Below are positions 25,455 through 36,779 of a stretch of DNA of 64,000 bases, piece by piece (within the stretch, counting starts at the first letter, position 1; every line of letters begins with the position of its first letter). The DNA lies in the NCBI GenBank assembly GCA_035236585.1, contig CP141128.1, positions 34,020,684 through 34,084,683 on the forward strand. Direction: 5' to 3'. The translations under genes were made by a program, and so were the position numbers. Origin of the DNA: Warburgia ugandensis (taxonomy: Eukaryota > Streptophyta > Magnoliopsida > Canellales > Canellaceae). Under the pieces are notes generated by a model. It searched no databases. It saw nothing but the letters and a program-made list of their open reading frames with translations, and had not been told where the DNA came from.

Positions 25455-25965
25455 GTTAAAATCATATGACTTATGTAAGTCGGATTGGCCCATGTATAGT
25501 CTGTATTATATTGATACAGTTAAAATCAGGCAACCTGCGAGAGTTGGTCTGGGCCCGTTTATACATTTTGTTTTGTTGATATTGTTAAAATTAGGAGACT
25601 TATGAGAGTTGGTCTTGGCCCGTTTATATGTTTTGTTCTATTATATGATTAAAATTAGGCAACTCTTGAGAGTTGGTCCTGGTCCATATATAGACTATGT
25701 TATGTTGATATAATTAAAATCAGGCAACTCAAAATAGTTGGTCCTGGCCCGTGTGTACATTTTCCGTTATTGATACAGTTAAAATCAGGCAACTCATGAG
25801 AGTTGGTTTGGTCTTCTATAGACTGTGATTCACATATACAATTAAAATCAGGTGACTTGTGAGAGTTGGTTCTGGCCCATTACAAATACTGATTTATCAT
25901 TAAGATTAAAATCAGGCAACTTGTCAATATTGACTTGGCTTGTGTTGAGTTATATGACTGACAAC
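25455..25965 (+). repeat. 64-bp tandem repeat, 8 copies
   Basis: The phrase 'ttaaaatcaggcaact' begins copies at 25455, 25519, 25584, 25648, 25712, 25778, 25842 and 25904, spacing 62-66 bp. Each copy also has 'gagagttggtcctggcccg'. It lies inside the solo LTR; internal LTR arrays of this kind can alter promoter or enhancer strength, but that is inference. Confidence 0.9.
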
Positions 25966-25972
25966 AGGTAAT

Positions 25973-26115
25973 TGTGAAATGGCTCGTAAGAGCGAAGACA
26001 GGTGTTAGATGAATGTGAAATGGCTTCTAAGAGTGAAGACTAGTGTCAGGTAATGTGAAATGACTCGTAAGAGTGAAGACTAGTATAAGGAAATGTAAAA
26101 TGACTTGTAAGTTTG
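25973..26115 (+). repeat. ~40-bp tandem repeat, 3-4 copies
   Basis: Copies start at 25973, 26014, 26054 and 26094 with 'tgtgaaatgrctcgtaagag' followed by 'gaagac'. Directly follows the 64-bp array within the same LTR. Confidence 0.85.
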
Positions 26116-26346
26116 ATATGTGATTTCATACTTTGCATTTCAAGGAATGTGATTTAGGACTGATGCATCGATATTCTTCATTTGTAGCATGCTTTTATGA
26201 TCTTTATAAATGCTGAACTATTTCAAGTTAAATGATAATTGAATAGTAGTTGCATAATTCATCATGGACAAATTGATTTATATAGAATTATCATGATTTT
26301 GTTTATATAAAATTGTCATATTCCACCTACACAAGCGATTGCTTAC

Positions 26347-26376
26347 TGAGGCATTACTTTGGTTTGCAATGCCTCA
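26347..26376 (+). other. LTR hairpin, variant stem (TGAGGCATT/AATGCCTCA)
   Basis: Inverted repeat TGAGGCATT...AATGCCTCA, followed by 'gatacagagaa' exactly as in the other LTRs. Against the common stem TGAGATATTG/CAATATCTCA, two stem pairs are changed on both sides (A-T to G-C and T-A to C-G). Confidence 0.75.
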
Positions 26377-26986
26377 GATACAGAGAATAGTAGTTGGTTT
26401 AGCATGTTGACAATATCTCAGAACAAAGGATTCCCAAGCAATAGGAATGGTTTACTAACAGGAGTGTGCCAACAGAAGCTTTTGACTAGAACAGGTAACA
26501 AATGGGTTATGCTTGATGTTATTTTATCATAAATGAGAAAGAGACTGCAATGTATGTAATTATGGGAGTTATGATAATGTATATGACTGGGCTATGATGT
26601 GGAAGTTCTGGGTGTGTATTTTGTTAAAGTAATTTGTCTTTACTTTGTTTGGTGTATGAAAAGGAGACAAAGTCTCCAATGATGTTTTAAAAATTGTCAA
26701 TGAATGTTTATCAAGTATTTCACAGTGACATGTTCTAAATGTCATATGTCTAAAAAACAGAAGAAACTCTACCAAATTTTCAATAGAAATGAGCACTCAT
26801 TTCACTAAGAATCCTTGTTTTGAGAACAGGAAAATGACACTTGGGGTTTTTCAAGGTTAATTTAAAAGAAAAGATTATTTTTCTGTTGTTTGGTCTTTAA
26901 AACAATTTTTATTAGAGATAAAGCTCACTATGTCAATGTCTTTTGTATTTAAAAAGTATTTTGAAAACCCGATTCCTCATAGAAAG

Positions 26987-28344
26987 TATCCCCAAGCCTA
27001 TGGCTATCGAAAACAAAACTCTCATGCCTTCGTGCTTGGATGTAAAATAATAATACTAGCAGGCAATTTTCCTGTCCACATATAAATTCATAATAAATAA
27101 TGTCAACATCCTCACTTAATGGGTGAACACACCAAGGATGTAATTTATCAATCCAAATTAACAATTCAATAGATCATGAAATTGGTACCCATGTACCAAG
27201 AATATATAATTTCAAGAGATACAAATAATATAAATTTAGATCACTCCATTTAGCTAATGTTCACACAATTATAAGCATAAGATCAATACATCATTGTAAT
27301 GAACTCATTACACATCCTAAACATTTAACGAATGCTAATTTGCCATTTATTCTATATAATGAACAATTTAAATTCTATCAAGGTCATAGTATTAAGTAAG
27401 ATTGTATTTAGAACACATATCTTGCAACTTAGAACATGCATTCTTACAATTCCACCTCTCTCGTAATGAGTAGCCAATCCCTTTAACACTGTATTTCTTT
27501 TTGTCAGTGAAATCTTGTATATCTGTCAGCACATGTAATACATGGTTATCATCTCTCTTTTAGTAATACATTTGTTTTATTTTATTCTTGATCATCATAA
27601 ATTTAGATGATCTTATACTTGATCTTTTCTGATCTTAGTGATATTTCCTTATGGTTTGTCTGATTATTTAATTTTAACCGTTGCTCATCAAATTCTAGTC
27701 TCGATCAATAGTTAACTCTTACATTTGGTTAGATCTTACATACTATTTATTTGTAAATTTGATGGTTAGATCATCTTTTAATCAATTAGATTAAGGTAGA
27801 TCTAGCCATTAACTTGATCAAATGATCCCATCAACAATTCAATTTGTCATAATTATACTATATTATAGTATTTCAATTACTTTATTATAGATCTAAAATT
27901 TATGTATCGATCTGATGGCCAGATCTAACTCTGATCAGCCAGATCTATGATCCTAGTCTTAATTAGTATTTTAGATCACCAATTTTAGCATATTTATAGG
28001 ATCTAATCATCCAAATTGTCTTAATACACTACTACCTAGTTGATCATTTATGAGGATCTAATCCATCTAAGTGATTCTTATAATTTCTAGGTTTTGATCA
28101 ACCTAAATTGCTCTTTGATCCTAGATTTAATTATATTATTTGGTTTATGTCGTTAATACGAATCCAACGGGCTTTTGTTTACCACAAATTGGGCTTGTAT
28201 GGCCCTCTAAATTTTAAATTTTATGTTTTAGGTCTTTTTAAACCATTTTTTTTTTAACTTCTAGATCAAAATGCATCAAGATGGGGTCATCGAGATGCAC
28301 TAGAGTAGAACACATTCTCCAAGACATTCCAGTGCATCTCGGTC
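26987..28344 (-). mobile_element. Old minus-strand LTR, continuation
   Basis: Continues the LTR interrupted at 23597. 26987-27230 matches the reverse complement of about 8570-8830 (for example 'caccaaggatgtaa' near 27130 and 'ggtacccatgtacc' near 27184). From about 27480 it departs from the PPR-bearing LTR and instead carries GATC-rich sequence that is also found, diverged, at 58748-59340. The right limit is not clear; no TGTAACA-type terminus is visible before the solo LTR at 28350, so this boundary is a guess. Confidence 0.6.
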
Positions 28345-28589
28345 TTCAGTGTAATGACCCCGAATTTTTGTAAATTATTAAGGAAAATTAATAAAGTTTG
28401 AATTTTTAGAAATTCTAGGCTGGAATATTAGGTTATTGAAAATTCTCTTTTTAAAGAGATTATATTATGCTCAGTGCATTATTGCTGGTAGTGGAGATTG
28501 TAGTGGGAATGGCGAATGCATTAGTAATTAAAAATTCTAAAGTAATAAAATATCTTATCAAAAGAAATGATAAAAAATTAAAATTTGGC

Positions 28590-28597
28590 TATAAATA
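28590..28597 (+). promoter_or_regulatory. TATA box of LTR (TATAAATA)
   Basis: TATAAATA about 240 bp into the LTR, preceded by 'aaatttggc' and followed ~90 bp later by a C/T-rich leader ('ctccccaaactctcttttcc'). The same layout is kept in the minus-strand sibling at 52718-52725 and in the chromovirus LTRs (38751, 48112). Predicted RNA polymerase II promoter of the element. Confidence 0.65.
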
Positions 28598-30375
28598 TGC
28601 CCCAAATATTTCCAAAAATTTTCACAATCTTAACCACGAAATTTCCAAATCTTCCTGGAATTTTAGCCCCAAATTCCCCTTCATCCCTCCCCAAACTCTC
28701 TTTTCCTTATTTCTCTCTCCTCTTTCTAATTGGAACAAGAGACCTAAATTCAATTAGGCACTCCGTTCCAGTAAGAATCTCATCAATTTCACCATCCATA
28801 ACATCCTATACTATAGTATATACAAAAATCCCAAATCAATTTCAAGATCCAATGGTTCCAACAACAGAAAATCACAAAAAGGTGGACAATCGGGCTATAT
28901 TATCATCAACTAGTAATTCTCTCAAATTGGGCATCAATTATATTGTTTTTCTCTAATCAAGTAGGTGGAACTACTTCCCATACATATTTATTATGGTTTA
29001 GTGTAATTTTTATTTTTCTGTAATTTAATTTGAATGAAAAATGGTAAAAATAAAGTAAATACAACAGCCTTCAATTTATGGTAAAAATAAAGCAAATTAT
29101 CTAACCCTAATAAAAATAGTAAGTGAGATAAGGATGATCAAACAAGATGAGATATTGTATGATAAAAAACAATAAGGAAAAAGAAACATCAATGTAAATT
29201 AGATTGTTGTGTATGATATAGATAGTACTTGTATAGATGATATTAAACCCATGGATATATGATATTCAAGGAAGAAAGATTCAGATCATCCTACATAAGG
29301 ATGATTAAATACCATGTAGTATGTACCCTTGATTAGAAAAATGAAATTATACATATGATTTGATAGATATATGTTGATCAAGACTATGGCAGATTTTAAG
29401 GAGTAAGAATACCTTATTGAGGTAGGTAGATTATTAAGAATGCCTTTACATGAAGATACATGTCTAATACATGATCTTATGTTTTGAAGTATTGACATAT
29501 ATGATACCAATATATTAAGGTAAATACCTCAAATTGAAATATGATCCAACCAAATGATGAGAAAAATAAGTATTAAATGGTTAAGTTGAGAATTGAGAAC
29601 AACCCCAAGTGAATAGGAAAGTAGAAAATGTTCCAGTCCTAGATAAACAGACAGATAGTCTGATATGTATAAGTATTATTTTGCATACAAGCTTGGAGGC
29701 TTGTGGTTTTGTTTTAAACAGGCATAGGCTTGGGGATGCTATGCTAGGAGAGTTAAGAGGGTTTGGCCACCCACTCTCTGAAACTTGATGATATTGAGTA
29801 CCAAGCGTAAGAAAGGCTAAAAGTCGGGTGGGGCATTTATGGGAAGGCCACCATTGTGACAGCCATGGTCCTCCCATATGGACATGGATATTGTAATTTC
29901 CACTGAGAATGGTATAAGTGGATTATTGAACAGTTATCCGGGCACACTGTACGGATTAGACTGCAAGCATAGTAGTCCTTGATTATTTTGCATTATGATG
30001 CATATGAAATTGGCATAGTGAAATGCCTTAAGGGATGGCATGATGAAATGCCAGGTAATTGTATATTACCAATATTTTTCCCAAGAAGGAAAATTCCCTG
30101 TATAATAACTAGCTGAGATACAAATTTCTTATAATGAAAGGAGTTGATAAGCTTTATATAGAAATGATTCTTGATTATTTTTACATTTTTAACGGATTTG
30201 CCCTTATACAACATGTATGTATAAAGGTGAACACAAATGACAAGGAAATGAGATGTCCTTATAACTAATAGTTATTAATGAATGTGTTTATGATAGAACG
30301 AATTATGGGATACTTGAATATTGAGATTATACTGTCAATAACTTACATTCTTATCCCCTACTAAGCATAGCTTGC

Positions 30376-30413
30376 TGAGATATTGTAAATGTTTGAATGT
30401 TTACAATATCTCA
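30376..30413 (+). other. LTR hairpin, common stem (TGAGATATTG/CAATATCTCA)
   Basis: TGAGATATTGTAAA, a loop around TTCGAA-like sequence, then TTTACAATATCTCA: arms of about 14 bp, centred about 420 bp before the LTR end. The same element is at 3760-3788, 9725-9761, 13772-13802, 22768-22805 (minus), 33105-33133, 42415-42443, 49297-49333 (minus) and 58313-58341. Confidence 0.85.
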
Positions 30414-30812
30414 GATACAGAGAAGGAGACTTAGGAGCTCAAGACTTGAAGAACAATTGAAGAATAAGTAATCAGGATATATCCCTTGAAATATTGAATT
30501 AGAACATGTATTGAATTTTGAACTTTGTAATTTGGATTGTATATTTGGACAAGTATTGAAAGGATACAATGGGCTATGTACTGTGAACCACTAAATGGAT
30601 CTTGAAGTTTAATAAAAGAATATTCCTTCAATGGAATTTTATCTTATACAAAATTTTACTTATGTACGTATGAGGTGGTGACTTAGGTTTTACAAAACAA
30701 ATTCTAAAGAAAAGAACTTTTGTTGCTTTGGTTTGCGAAATTTTTTTACTCTAAGGGCCCTATCTTTACAAAATGTATTATAAAATGTGTTATAAAAACC
30801 CGGGTCGCCACT

Positions 30813-30968
30813 TTCAGAGCGCACTATTAGTGCATCATGGTCCCCAGAAGGCATCGACATTTTTGTCGGTACACAACAGCACCTGCACATTTGCACATGC
30901 ATGAGGATGCACCAAACAGCTACATCCATTAGCAAATTACATCCTGGTCACCGATCAAGCCAATCGGG
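30813..30968. other. Unassigned spacer left of the chromovirus complex
   Basis: About 150 bp, less AT-rich than its surroundings ('gcacctgcacatttgcacatg'), without a reading frame. Before the TTCAG insertion it was continuous with the sequence ending at 28344. Its composition recalls the GC-richer leader zones inside these LTRs (for example 56690-56960), so it may belong to the old minus-strand LTR; I could not align it. Confidence 0.4.
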
Positions 30969-33539
30969 ATGAGATTATACCTTAAGTCCATGTTAGTTTA
31001 AATTGAGTTATTAAGGTATATTAGTTGGAAATCATGTTACAGTAATTTTAAGTACCTTGTCTCATTATCATTAAATGTTAAATTATGTAGTTTTATGCTT
31101 TGAATTTATAATTCATTTATGGTTAAATGATATTAGTAGATCTACTTGTTATGAGATAAAGAGCATAAAACATCAAAAATGTATTCTAATGAGAAAGTAG
31201 AGTTTCATGATACAAATAACAATCGAGTACTTTGGACTTAATTAGTAAGGGCTATAGTTGGTAGGACAATATAAGGATTATCAAATCCTTGGCCCAAACT
31301 AGGAGAAGAATAATAAACCCCATGAATGACATTATAAATAATCATAGCCTTAATTAAAATCCATTAGAAAGAGTATTTAGGGTAAACATGCTTATAGGAA
31401 CCTTATGAAAGGTTGAGCTATGGTCATTCTAGTGAATGATGAACATAGTGGTTAAGGGGGTTATCTAATAGAGCCTCGCTCTTCCCCTACCTTCCGTTGA
31501 CGTTTGTGAGGTCTAAACGCCTCCTTACATGAGGATTGAAGTAACCACTTTGTTTTCACCCATTCAGCTAGTAAGCCTTAGCCAATTGGAAATAAGAGGA
31601 GCAGTGTAGATTTAGGCTTGAATAAGCTACCTTCAACCAGCACATTAACTGGTTGAATAATAATAATAGAAGCATAAAAGGTTAGTAGATTACCTAACCC
31701 TAATAAAAACAGTAAGTAAGATAAGGATGATCAAACAAGATCCATTAGATCTTGGATGATCAAGAACAATAAGAATAAGAATACAATGTTGTACTTAGTA
31801 TGCATGTTTATTAGTTTGCTTGTTATAGTTCAATAGATTAGGTAATCCAAACCCTTGATCAAAGATGATTCAAGGAAGAAAACCAAGATCATCCTCCATA
31901 AGGATGATCTAATAACTGAACTTAGACAAAGAAGAAATAGATGATAGAAGATCTAGGACCTTAATCTTTATCAACATGTGTAGATTGTCAATCAATGGAT
32001 CTATGAAAGATCAAGATCAAGGAGATGGACATACAAAGACTTAGAGATAGAAAAATACTTAGATATGAATGATCTAAAGATCATTCTAAACATCAGATCT
32101 AGTGATCAATAGGATGGTTCATAATTTATATATTGACAATACGTATGGATGTACAGATCATATACATTAGTCTAGATCAAGGAAGATTTGGGGAAAAGAG
32201 ATCAATCCTTAAAGGTAGGAGGATTTGATGAATGCATTTACATGAGATATACATAATTGTACTCATAATCTTATGTTGACAAGAATAATGTTAATACTTG
32301 CATTAAATCTCTTGAAAACCTTATGATCCAACCAAACACATACAAGAAGGTTAAGGACTAGACTATAAGTGAATAGAGAACTAGAAAATATTTCAGCCCT
32401 AAGTAAACAGACATATGGTCTGATATATATAAAATCTATTTTACATACAAGCTTGGAGGCTTGTGAGTTTGTTTTAATAACCATAAGCCTATGGGAATGC
32501 TATTTCTAGAGGAGTTATGAGGGTTTGGCCACCCGCTCCGTGAAATTTGATGCTATGATGATACCTTGCCCAATGAGAGGTTAAAAGTCGAGTAGTGGCA
32601 ATTATGGGAAGGCCACCACTGTGAAAGTCTTGCCCCCAATACGGGCAGTGACATAATATTTTCCACCGTCGTATCAGTGGTGAACAGGGCAGTTATCCAA
32701 GCACGCTAGTACGGATCAGACTATAGCATAGCAACCTTTCTGATTATTTTGCACTATGATGCATATGAGAATAGGCATAGTGAAATGCCTTATGTTGCAG
32801 CATACTGAAATGCTAGGTAATTGTATATTACCAATATTTCCCAAGAAGGAAAATTCCCAATATAAGATTAGCTGAAATACTAAATTGTCAAAATGAAGAG
32901 AATTGATCAGCTTAGTTGGGAATGATATTTGACTATTTTCACAAATTTAACTAGTTTACCCATGAAGGGTATGTATGTATGTATGTATATAGATATACAT
33001 AACTTACAAAGTAAAGAGTATGCTTAAGGATAATGATATTATCAAGTATTGGAATTACCTTGTCAGTTATTATGTTCTTGAATCCCCTACCAAGCATTGC
33101 TTGCTGAGATATTGTAAATGTTGTAATATCTCAGATACAAGGAAGGAGAGTTAGGAGCTGAAGATGATAGAAGACTTGAAGAGAATAATCTTCAAGGTAT
33201 ACCCTTGAAGACATGTATTTTTCTTTGTTGAGAGTTTTATTGTATGGTGAGCTTGAGTTTTGGATTATGTAATTTGGATAAGTACTGTAATAGATTTGGC
33301 TATACTGTGAACCACTGGATGGATCTTGGAATTTAATAAAAGTATATTCCTTCAATGGAATTTTATTTTGTACACAAATTGTACTTATGTTATGTATGAA
33401 GTGGTGACTTGGGTTTTCAAAACAAGTTCTAAAGAGAAGAATTTCTGTTGCTTTGTTTTGCGAAAAAAATTTACACTCGTAAGGGCCATGCCTTTCAAAA
33501 TACTTTACAAATCATGTTACAAAAACCCGGGTCATCACA
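30969..33539 (+). repeat. Partial 5' LTR of chromovirus complex
   Basis: From 'tgagattatacc' onward it aligns with about 40286-42849 of the middle LTR, with roughly 3% difference over 185 bp by eye. It ends 'gtcatcaca' at 33539, one base before the primer site. Contains the GATCATCC hairpin (31887-31909), the 'gtcg.gt.gtggcaattatgg' block near 32588, the TGAG/CTCA hairpin (33105-33133) and AATAAAA near 33336. Only the 3' part of the LTR is present. Confidence 0.85.
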
Positions 33540-33541
33540 GT

Positions 33542-33553
33542 TAGTATCAGAGC
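33542..33553 (+). other. Primer-binding site A (tRNA-iMet)
   Basis: tagtatcagagc, two bases after the LTR end 'tcatcaca'. Matches the initiator-methionine tRNA primer site TGGTATCAGAGC closely; copy B at 42852 has the standard form. Confidence 0.85.
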
Positions 33554-33669
33554 GATTCATCCAGTCACAGTACAGTACAAATATGTCCAAAGGAGAGATT
33601 ATAATCCAAGTCTAGATTAAGATAGAAGTAGTTGTATAGAGGACTGATAGAATTTTGTTTTATGAGCAG

Positions 33670-34780
33670 ATGCCACCAAAGAGAGTCACAAGGCAGACAG
33701 CTCAAAATACTCCAGAAGACAATATGGAGAGGGTAACCATGAGTAATATGGAAGAGATGATGACAAGGATGTTAAGGAACCTCCTTCCTCACCTACAACA
33801 ACCCCAAGGTTCATCACCTCCTATAGAAATACCAAGTACGCAGGCTCAGGCTCAGCCTGAGGTGAGACATACTACACCAACACCACCACCAGCTACTCCC
33901 ATACTAGGACAAGGGAAATCTTCCCTTGTACCAGGTGAAGAAGTTGGAAAATCCCCATTAGCATTAGAAAAAGTTGACAAAATGATGGAGAGATTTCAAA
34001 AGAGGACTACAATGTATGATGGCAAGGGTGAATCTGAAAAGGCTGAAAAATGGATATATGAAGTTGAAAAGACTTTTAGTGCACTACATACTCCTTCAGA
34101 GTTAAAAGTGAACTTTGCCACATACTTATTCTAACATGAAACTGCATTTTGGTGGAGATCAGCTAACAACACCTTCTTCTCGAATTCTGAAGATACTACA
34201 TGGGAGGAATTTAAGGAAGTATTCAACCATAGATATTTTCCTTTTCATGTACAACAAAGGAAGTTGATAGAGTTTTTGGACCTAAAGTAAGGGAATATGT
34301 CAGTGGTGGACTATGATAACAAGTTCACACAACTAAGGAGATTCACGACTCATGTGTGTGACACTGAAACACACACCGTGGATCGATTCATTGAAGGGCT
34401 ACACCCAGGGCTGAAAATAAAGGTGCTGGGTACTAAACCCACTACCTTGACAGACTGTGTGGAAATGGCCTCCAAGTTTGAAGATGAGTACAAAAAGGGT
34501 CAAATTACTAAGTTTAGCAGAGGAGGAAACAATAACCCAAGGCCTTTCTAGAAGAATAAATGACCTTGGAATAATTTTAAGCCTCAAAGAAATCAAAAGA
34601 ACAATGCACCAAGGCCAAATAGACAGCCATGTCTTAGATGTAGAAAATTTCACCAAGGCAATATCTGCCCATGACCTATACAACAACAACTACAATGATT
34701 TTCAATCAAGTGCCACAATTGTGGGGAGTATGGACATGTCGCCACCTACTGTACCAAACCATTGGCAGTCAGGGAAACAA
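33670..34780 (+). mobile_element. gag region A
   Basis: Starts at the ATG of MPPKRVTRQTAQ. Contains 'MMERFQKRTTMYDGKG' and the capsid-like phrase 'VDRFIEGLHPGLKIKVLG', typical of the retrotransposon gag domain, and ends with a CX2CX4HX4C zinc knuckle (KCHNCGEYGHVA) at about 34711-34752. Gag forms the particle that packages the element RNA. Broken. Confidence 0.85.
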
Positions 34781-35340
34781 ATCTAGAAATTGCTCCTCGA
34801 CACCAAGGAAGGGTCTTCACCATCACTGACGGCCAAGCTAGACCATCCAATGCGATAATTGAAGGTACACTACTTGTAGCAGACAACTATGCCAAAGTAC
34901 TGTTTGATTCTAGATCTACGCATTCCTTTATATCTTGTGAATTTGCATCTAGTATACAACTATCAGTGAAAAGCTTGTGATTTGATCTAGATGTAACAAC
35001 TCTAGTTGGAAAAACAGTTAAACTACAAGAATACTTGCATAATGTACCTCTAGAAGCATTGGGCAAAAGAATGGACATAGACCTCATTTTATTGAACATG
35101 GAGGATTTTGACATGATATTGGGTATGGACTGGTTAGCAAAATACTGGGTAGTTATGGACTGTCACAAGAAGAAACTCACATTTAGTATACCAGGGGAGG
35201 AAGTATTAATACTGTATGCAAAACACAATGACTTAGATAAATCCATCATCTCAGCTATGAAGGCAGTCAAACATATGCCCAAGGGGTGTCAGGCATTTCT
35301 AGCAACAGTGGTTTCGTTAGATGTTGAATAGCCCAGGATA
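34780..35340 (+). mobile_element. Protease region A
   Basis: Retropepsin-like segment between gag and RT, with the strand pattern 'AKVLFDS' followed by 'STHSFIS' near 34890-34935, and downstream 'LILLNMEDFDMILGMDWL', the usual second half of Ty3 proteases, near 35050-35140. Broken. Confidence 0.75.
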
Positions 35341-35349
35341 ACAAAAATT

Positions 35350-36250
35350 GAAGTGGTCAGGGATTTCCAAGATGTTTTTCCTGAAGAACTACTAGGTTTA
35401 CCCCCGCACCGAGAAATTGAGTTTACCATTGAAGTAATTCCTGGTACAACTCCAATTTCTAAAGCACCTTATAGGATGGCCCCAGCATTGTTGAAAGAGT
35501 TAAAAGGACAATTGCAAGAATTGTTAGAAAAAGGGTTTGTTAGACCAAGTAGTTCACCGTGGGGAGCACCAATAATATTTGTGAAGAAGAAGGATGGGTC
35601 AATGAGATTATGCATCGATTATAGAATGTTGAACAGTGTCATGGTGAAAAATAGGTATCCCTTACCTCGCATTGATGATCTCTTTGATCAACTCCAATCT
35701 GCTAAGGTATTTTCTAAAATTGAACTTAGATCAAGATATCATCAATTGCGTATTAAGGATGAAGACATACCCAAGTCATCATTCAGAACTTGATATGGGA
35801 ATTACGAGTTTCTAGTCATGTCTTTTGGGCTGACCAATGCACCTGCAGTGTTTATGGATCTCATGAATAGAATCATTCAGGAATTCTTAGACAAATTCGT
35901 AATTGTATTTATTGATGATATACTAATTTACTCTACGAGTATGGAAGAACATCAAGAACACTTACAAATTGTACTAAATACCCTCAGACTTCATAAACTG
36001 TTTGGTAAATTTAGTAAGTGTGAATTCTGGTTAGAGAAGGTCAAATTTTTAGGTCATGTAATTTCCAAGAATGGAGTAGAAGTGGACCCCACCAAGATTG
36101 AAGCAGTATTGAATTGGGAGAAACCTAAAACAGTAACAGAAATACATAGTTTTCTTGGACTAGTAGGAGACTACCATAGATTCATTCAAGGGTTCTCTCT
36201 TCTAGCTCTTCCTATGACTTCCTTAACAAGAAAGGGGGTACAATTCACTT
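35350..36250 (+). mobile_element. Reverse transcriptase region A
   Basis: Ty3 RT motifs in order: [16 protein letters not shown] and [11 protein letters not shown] near 35380-35480, [15 protein letters not shown] near 35580-35625, [12 protein letters not shown] near 35660, [11 protein letters not shown] near 35820 and the catalytic FIDDILIYS near 35908-35935, then FSKCEFW and FLGHVIS of the thumb. Broken. Confidence 0.9.
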
Positions 36251-36309
36251 AGTCAGACGAATGTGAAAATAGTTTTCAAGAGTTAAAGAAGAGGTTAACT
36301 ACAGCACCA

Positions 36310-36700
36310 ATATTGACTTTGCTAGCTGGGAGTGGGGGATATGAAATATACTGTGATGCTTCAGGCAAAGGGATAGGAGGTGTGTTGATGCAAAATGGGA
36401 AGGTCATTGCTTATGCATCTAGACAATTGAAGAAACATCAAATAAATTACCCAGTACATGACCTAGAATTGGCAGCTGTAGTTTTTGCGTTGAAAATTTG
36501 GAGACATTATTTGTGTGGAGAAAAATTCAATGTATTTACAGATCATAAGAGTCTCAAATAAATCTACACTCAGGCTTATTTGAATATGAGATAAAGAAGA
36601 TGGATAGAGTATATCAAAGACTACGATTATGCCATCCAATACCATCTTGGAAAGGCAAATGTAGTAGCTGATGCATTAAGTAGACAATCAAGAGCTCTAC
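36310..36700 (+). mobile_element. RNase H region A
   Basis: [15 protein letters not shown] near 36349-36390, [19 protein letters not shown], and the TDHKSL motif near 36538, followed by the connection 'KANVVADALSRQ' near 36652-36690. Typical Ty3 RNase H with its acidic residues. Part of a broken element. Confidence 0.85.
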
Positions 36701-36779
36701 TCACAAACATCACAATTAAATCAGCTTTTATAGAACGAGTCCTTAAAGCCCAAGAAGAAGATACAACAACTCAAGTATT

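Larger units (their letters stand above)
23597..26981 (+). mobile_element. Solo LTR with internal 64-bp tandem repeats
   Basis: Starts TGTAATGACCC at 23597. Near its end 'aaaatgacacttggggtttt' (26831) matches the reverse complement of 55690-55720 in another LTR, and the terminus at 26981 is a decayed relative of 'gggtcgtgaca'. The 5 bp GAAAG stands at 23592-23596 and 26982-26986. The interrupted minus-strand LTR resumes on the right at the expected place ('tatccccaagcctatgg'). No internal region, so this is a solo LTR left by LTR-LTR recombination. Contains a pyrimidine/A-rich leader near 23940-24020, the 64-bp array (25455-25965), a ~40-bp array and a hairpin at 26347-26376. Confidence 0.85.
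28350..30812 (+). mobile_element. Solo LTR, family with TGTAATGACCCCG start
   Basis: Begins TGTAATGACCCCGAATTTTT and ends 'gggtcgccac' plus one base. TTCAG is at 28345-28349 and 30813-30817, a clean 5-bp target duplication. It matches, in opposite orientation, the 4.4-kb solo LTR at 48896-53300 over most of its length, but is shorter. It carries a TATA box at 28590, a pyrimidine-rich leader, the 'GATCATCC' hairpin (29284-29306), 'ggctaaaagtcgggtggggc' near 29813, the TGAG/CTCA hairpin (30376-30413) and an AATAAAA signal near 30610. No internal region. The open frame from 28585 is discussed under rejected items. Confidence 0.9.

Noticed and set aside
25973-26115. Link between the 40-bp minisatellite and the 40-bp subunit of satellite 1
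   Set aside because: Same length only; the words 'gtgaaatgactcgtaag' and 'cacaatgtc...' do not align.
28467-28956. Open frames of 96 and 123 codons whose sequences recur on the minus strand at 52304-52835
   Set aside because: The two places are copies of the same LTR, so similarity reflects common descent. The frame starts at the TATA box, upstream of any likely transcript start, is rich in P, S, F and N from the C/T-rich leader, and shows no domain.
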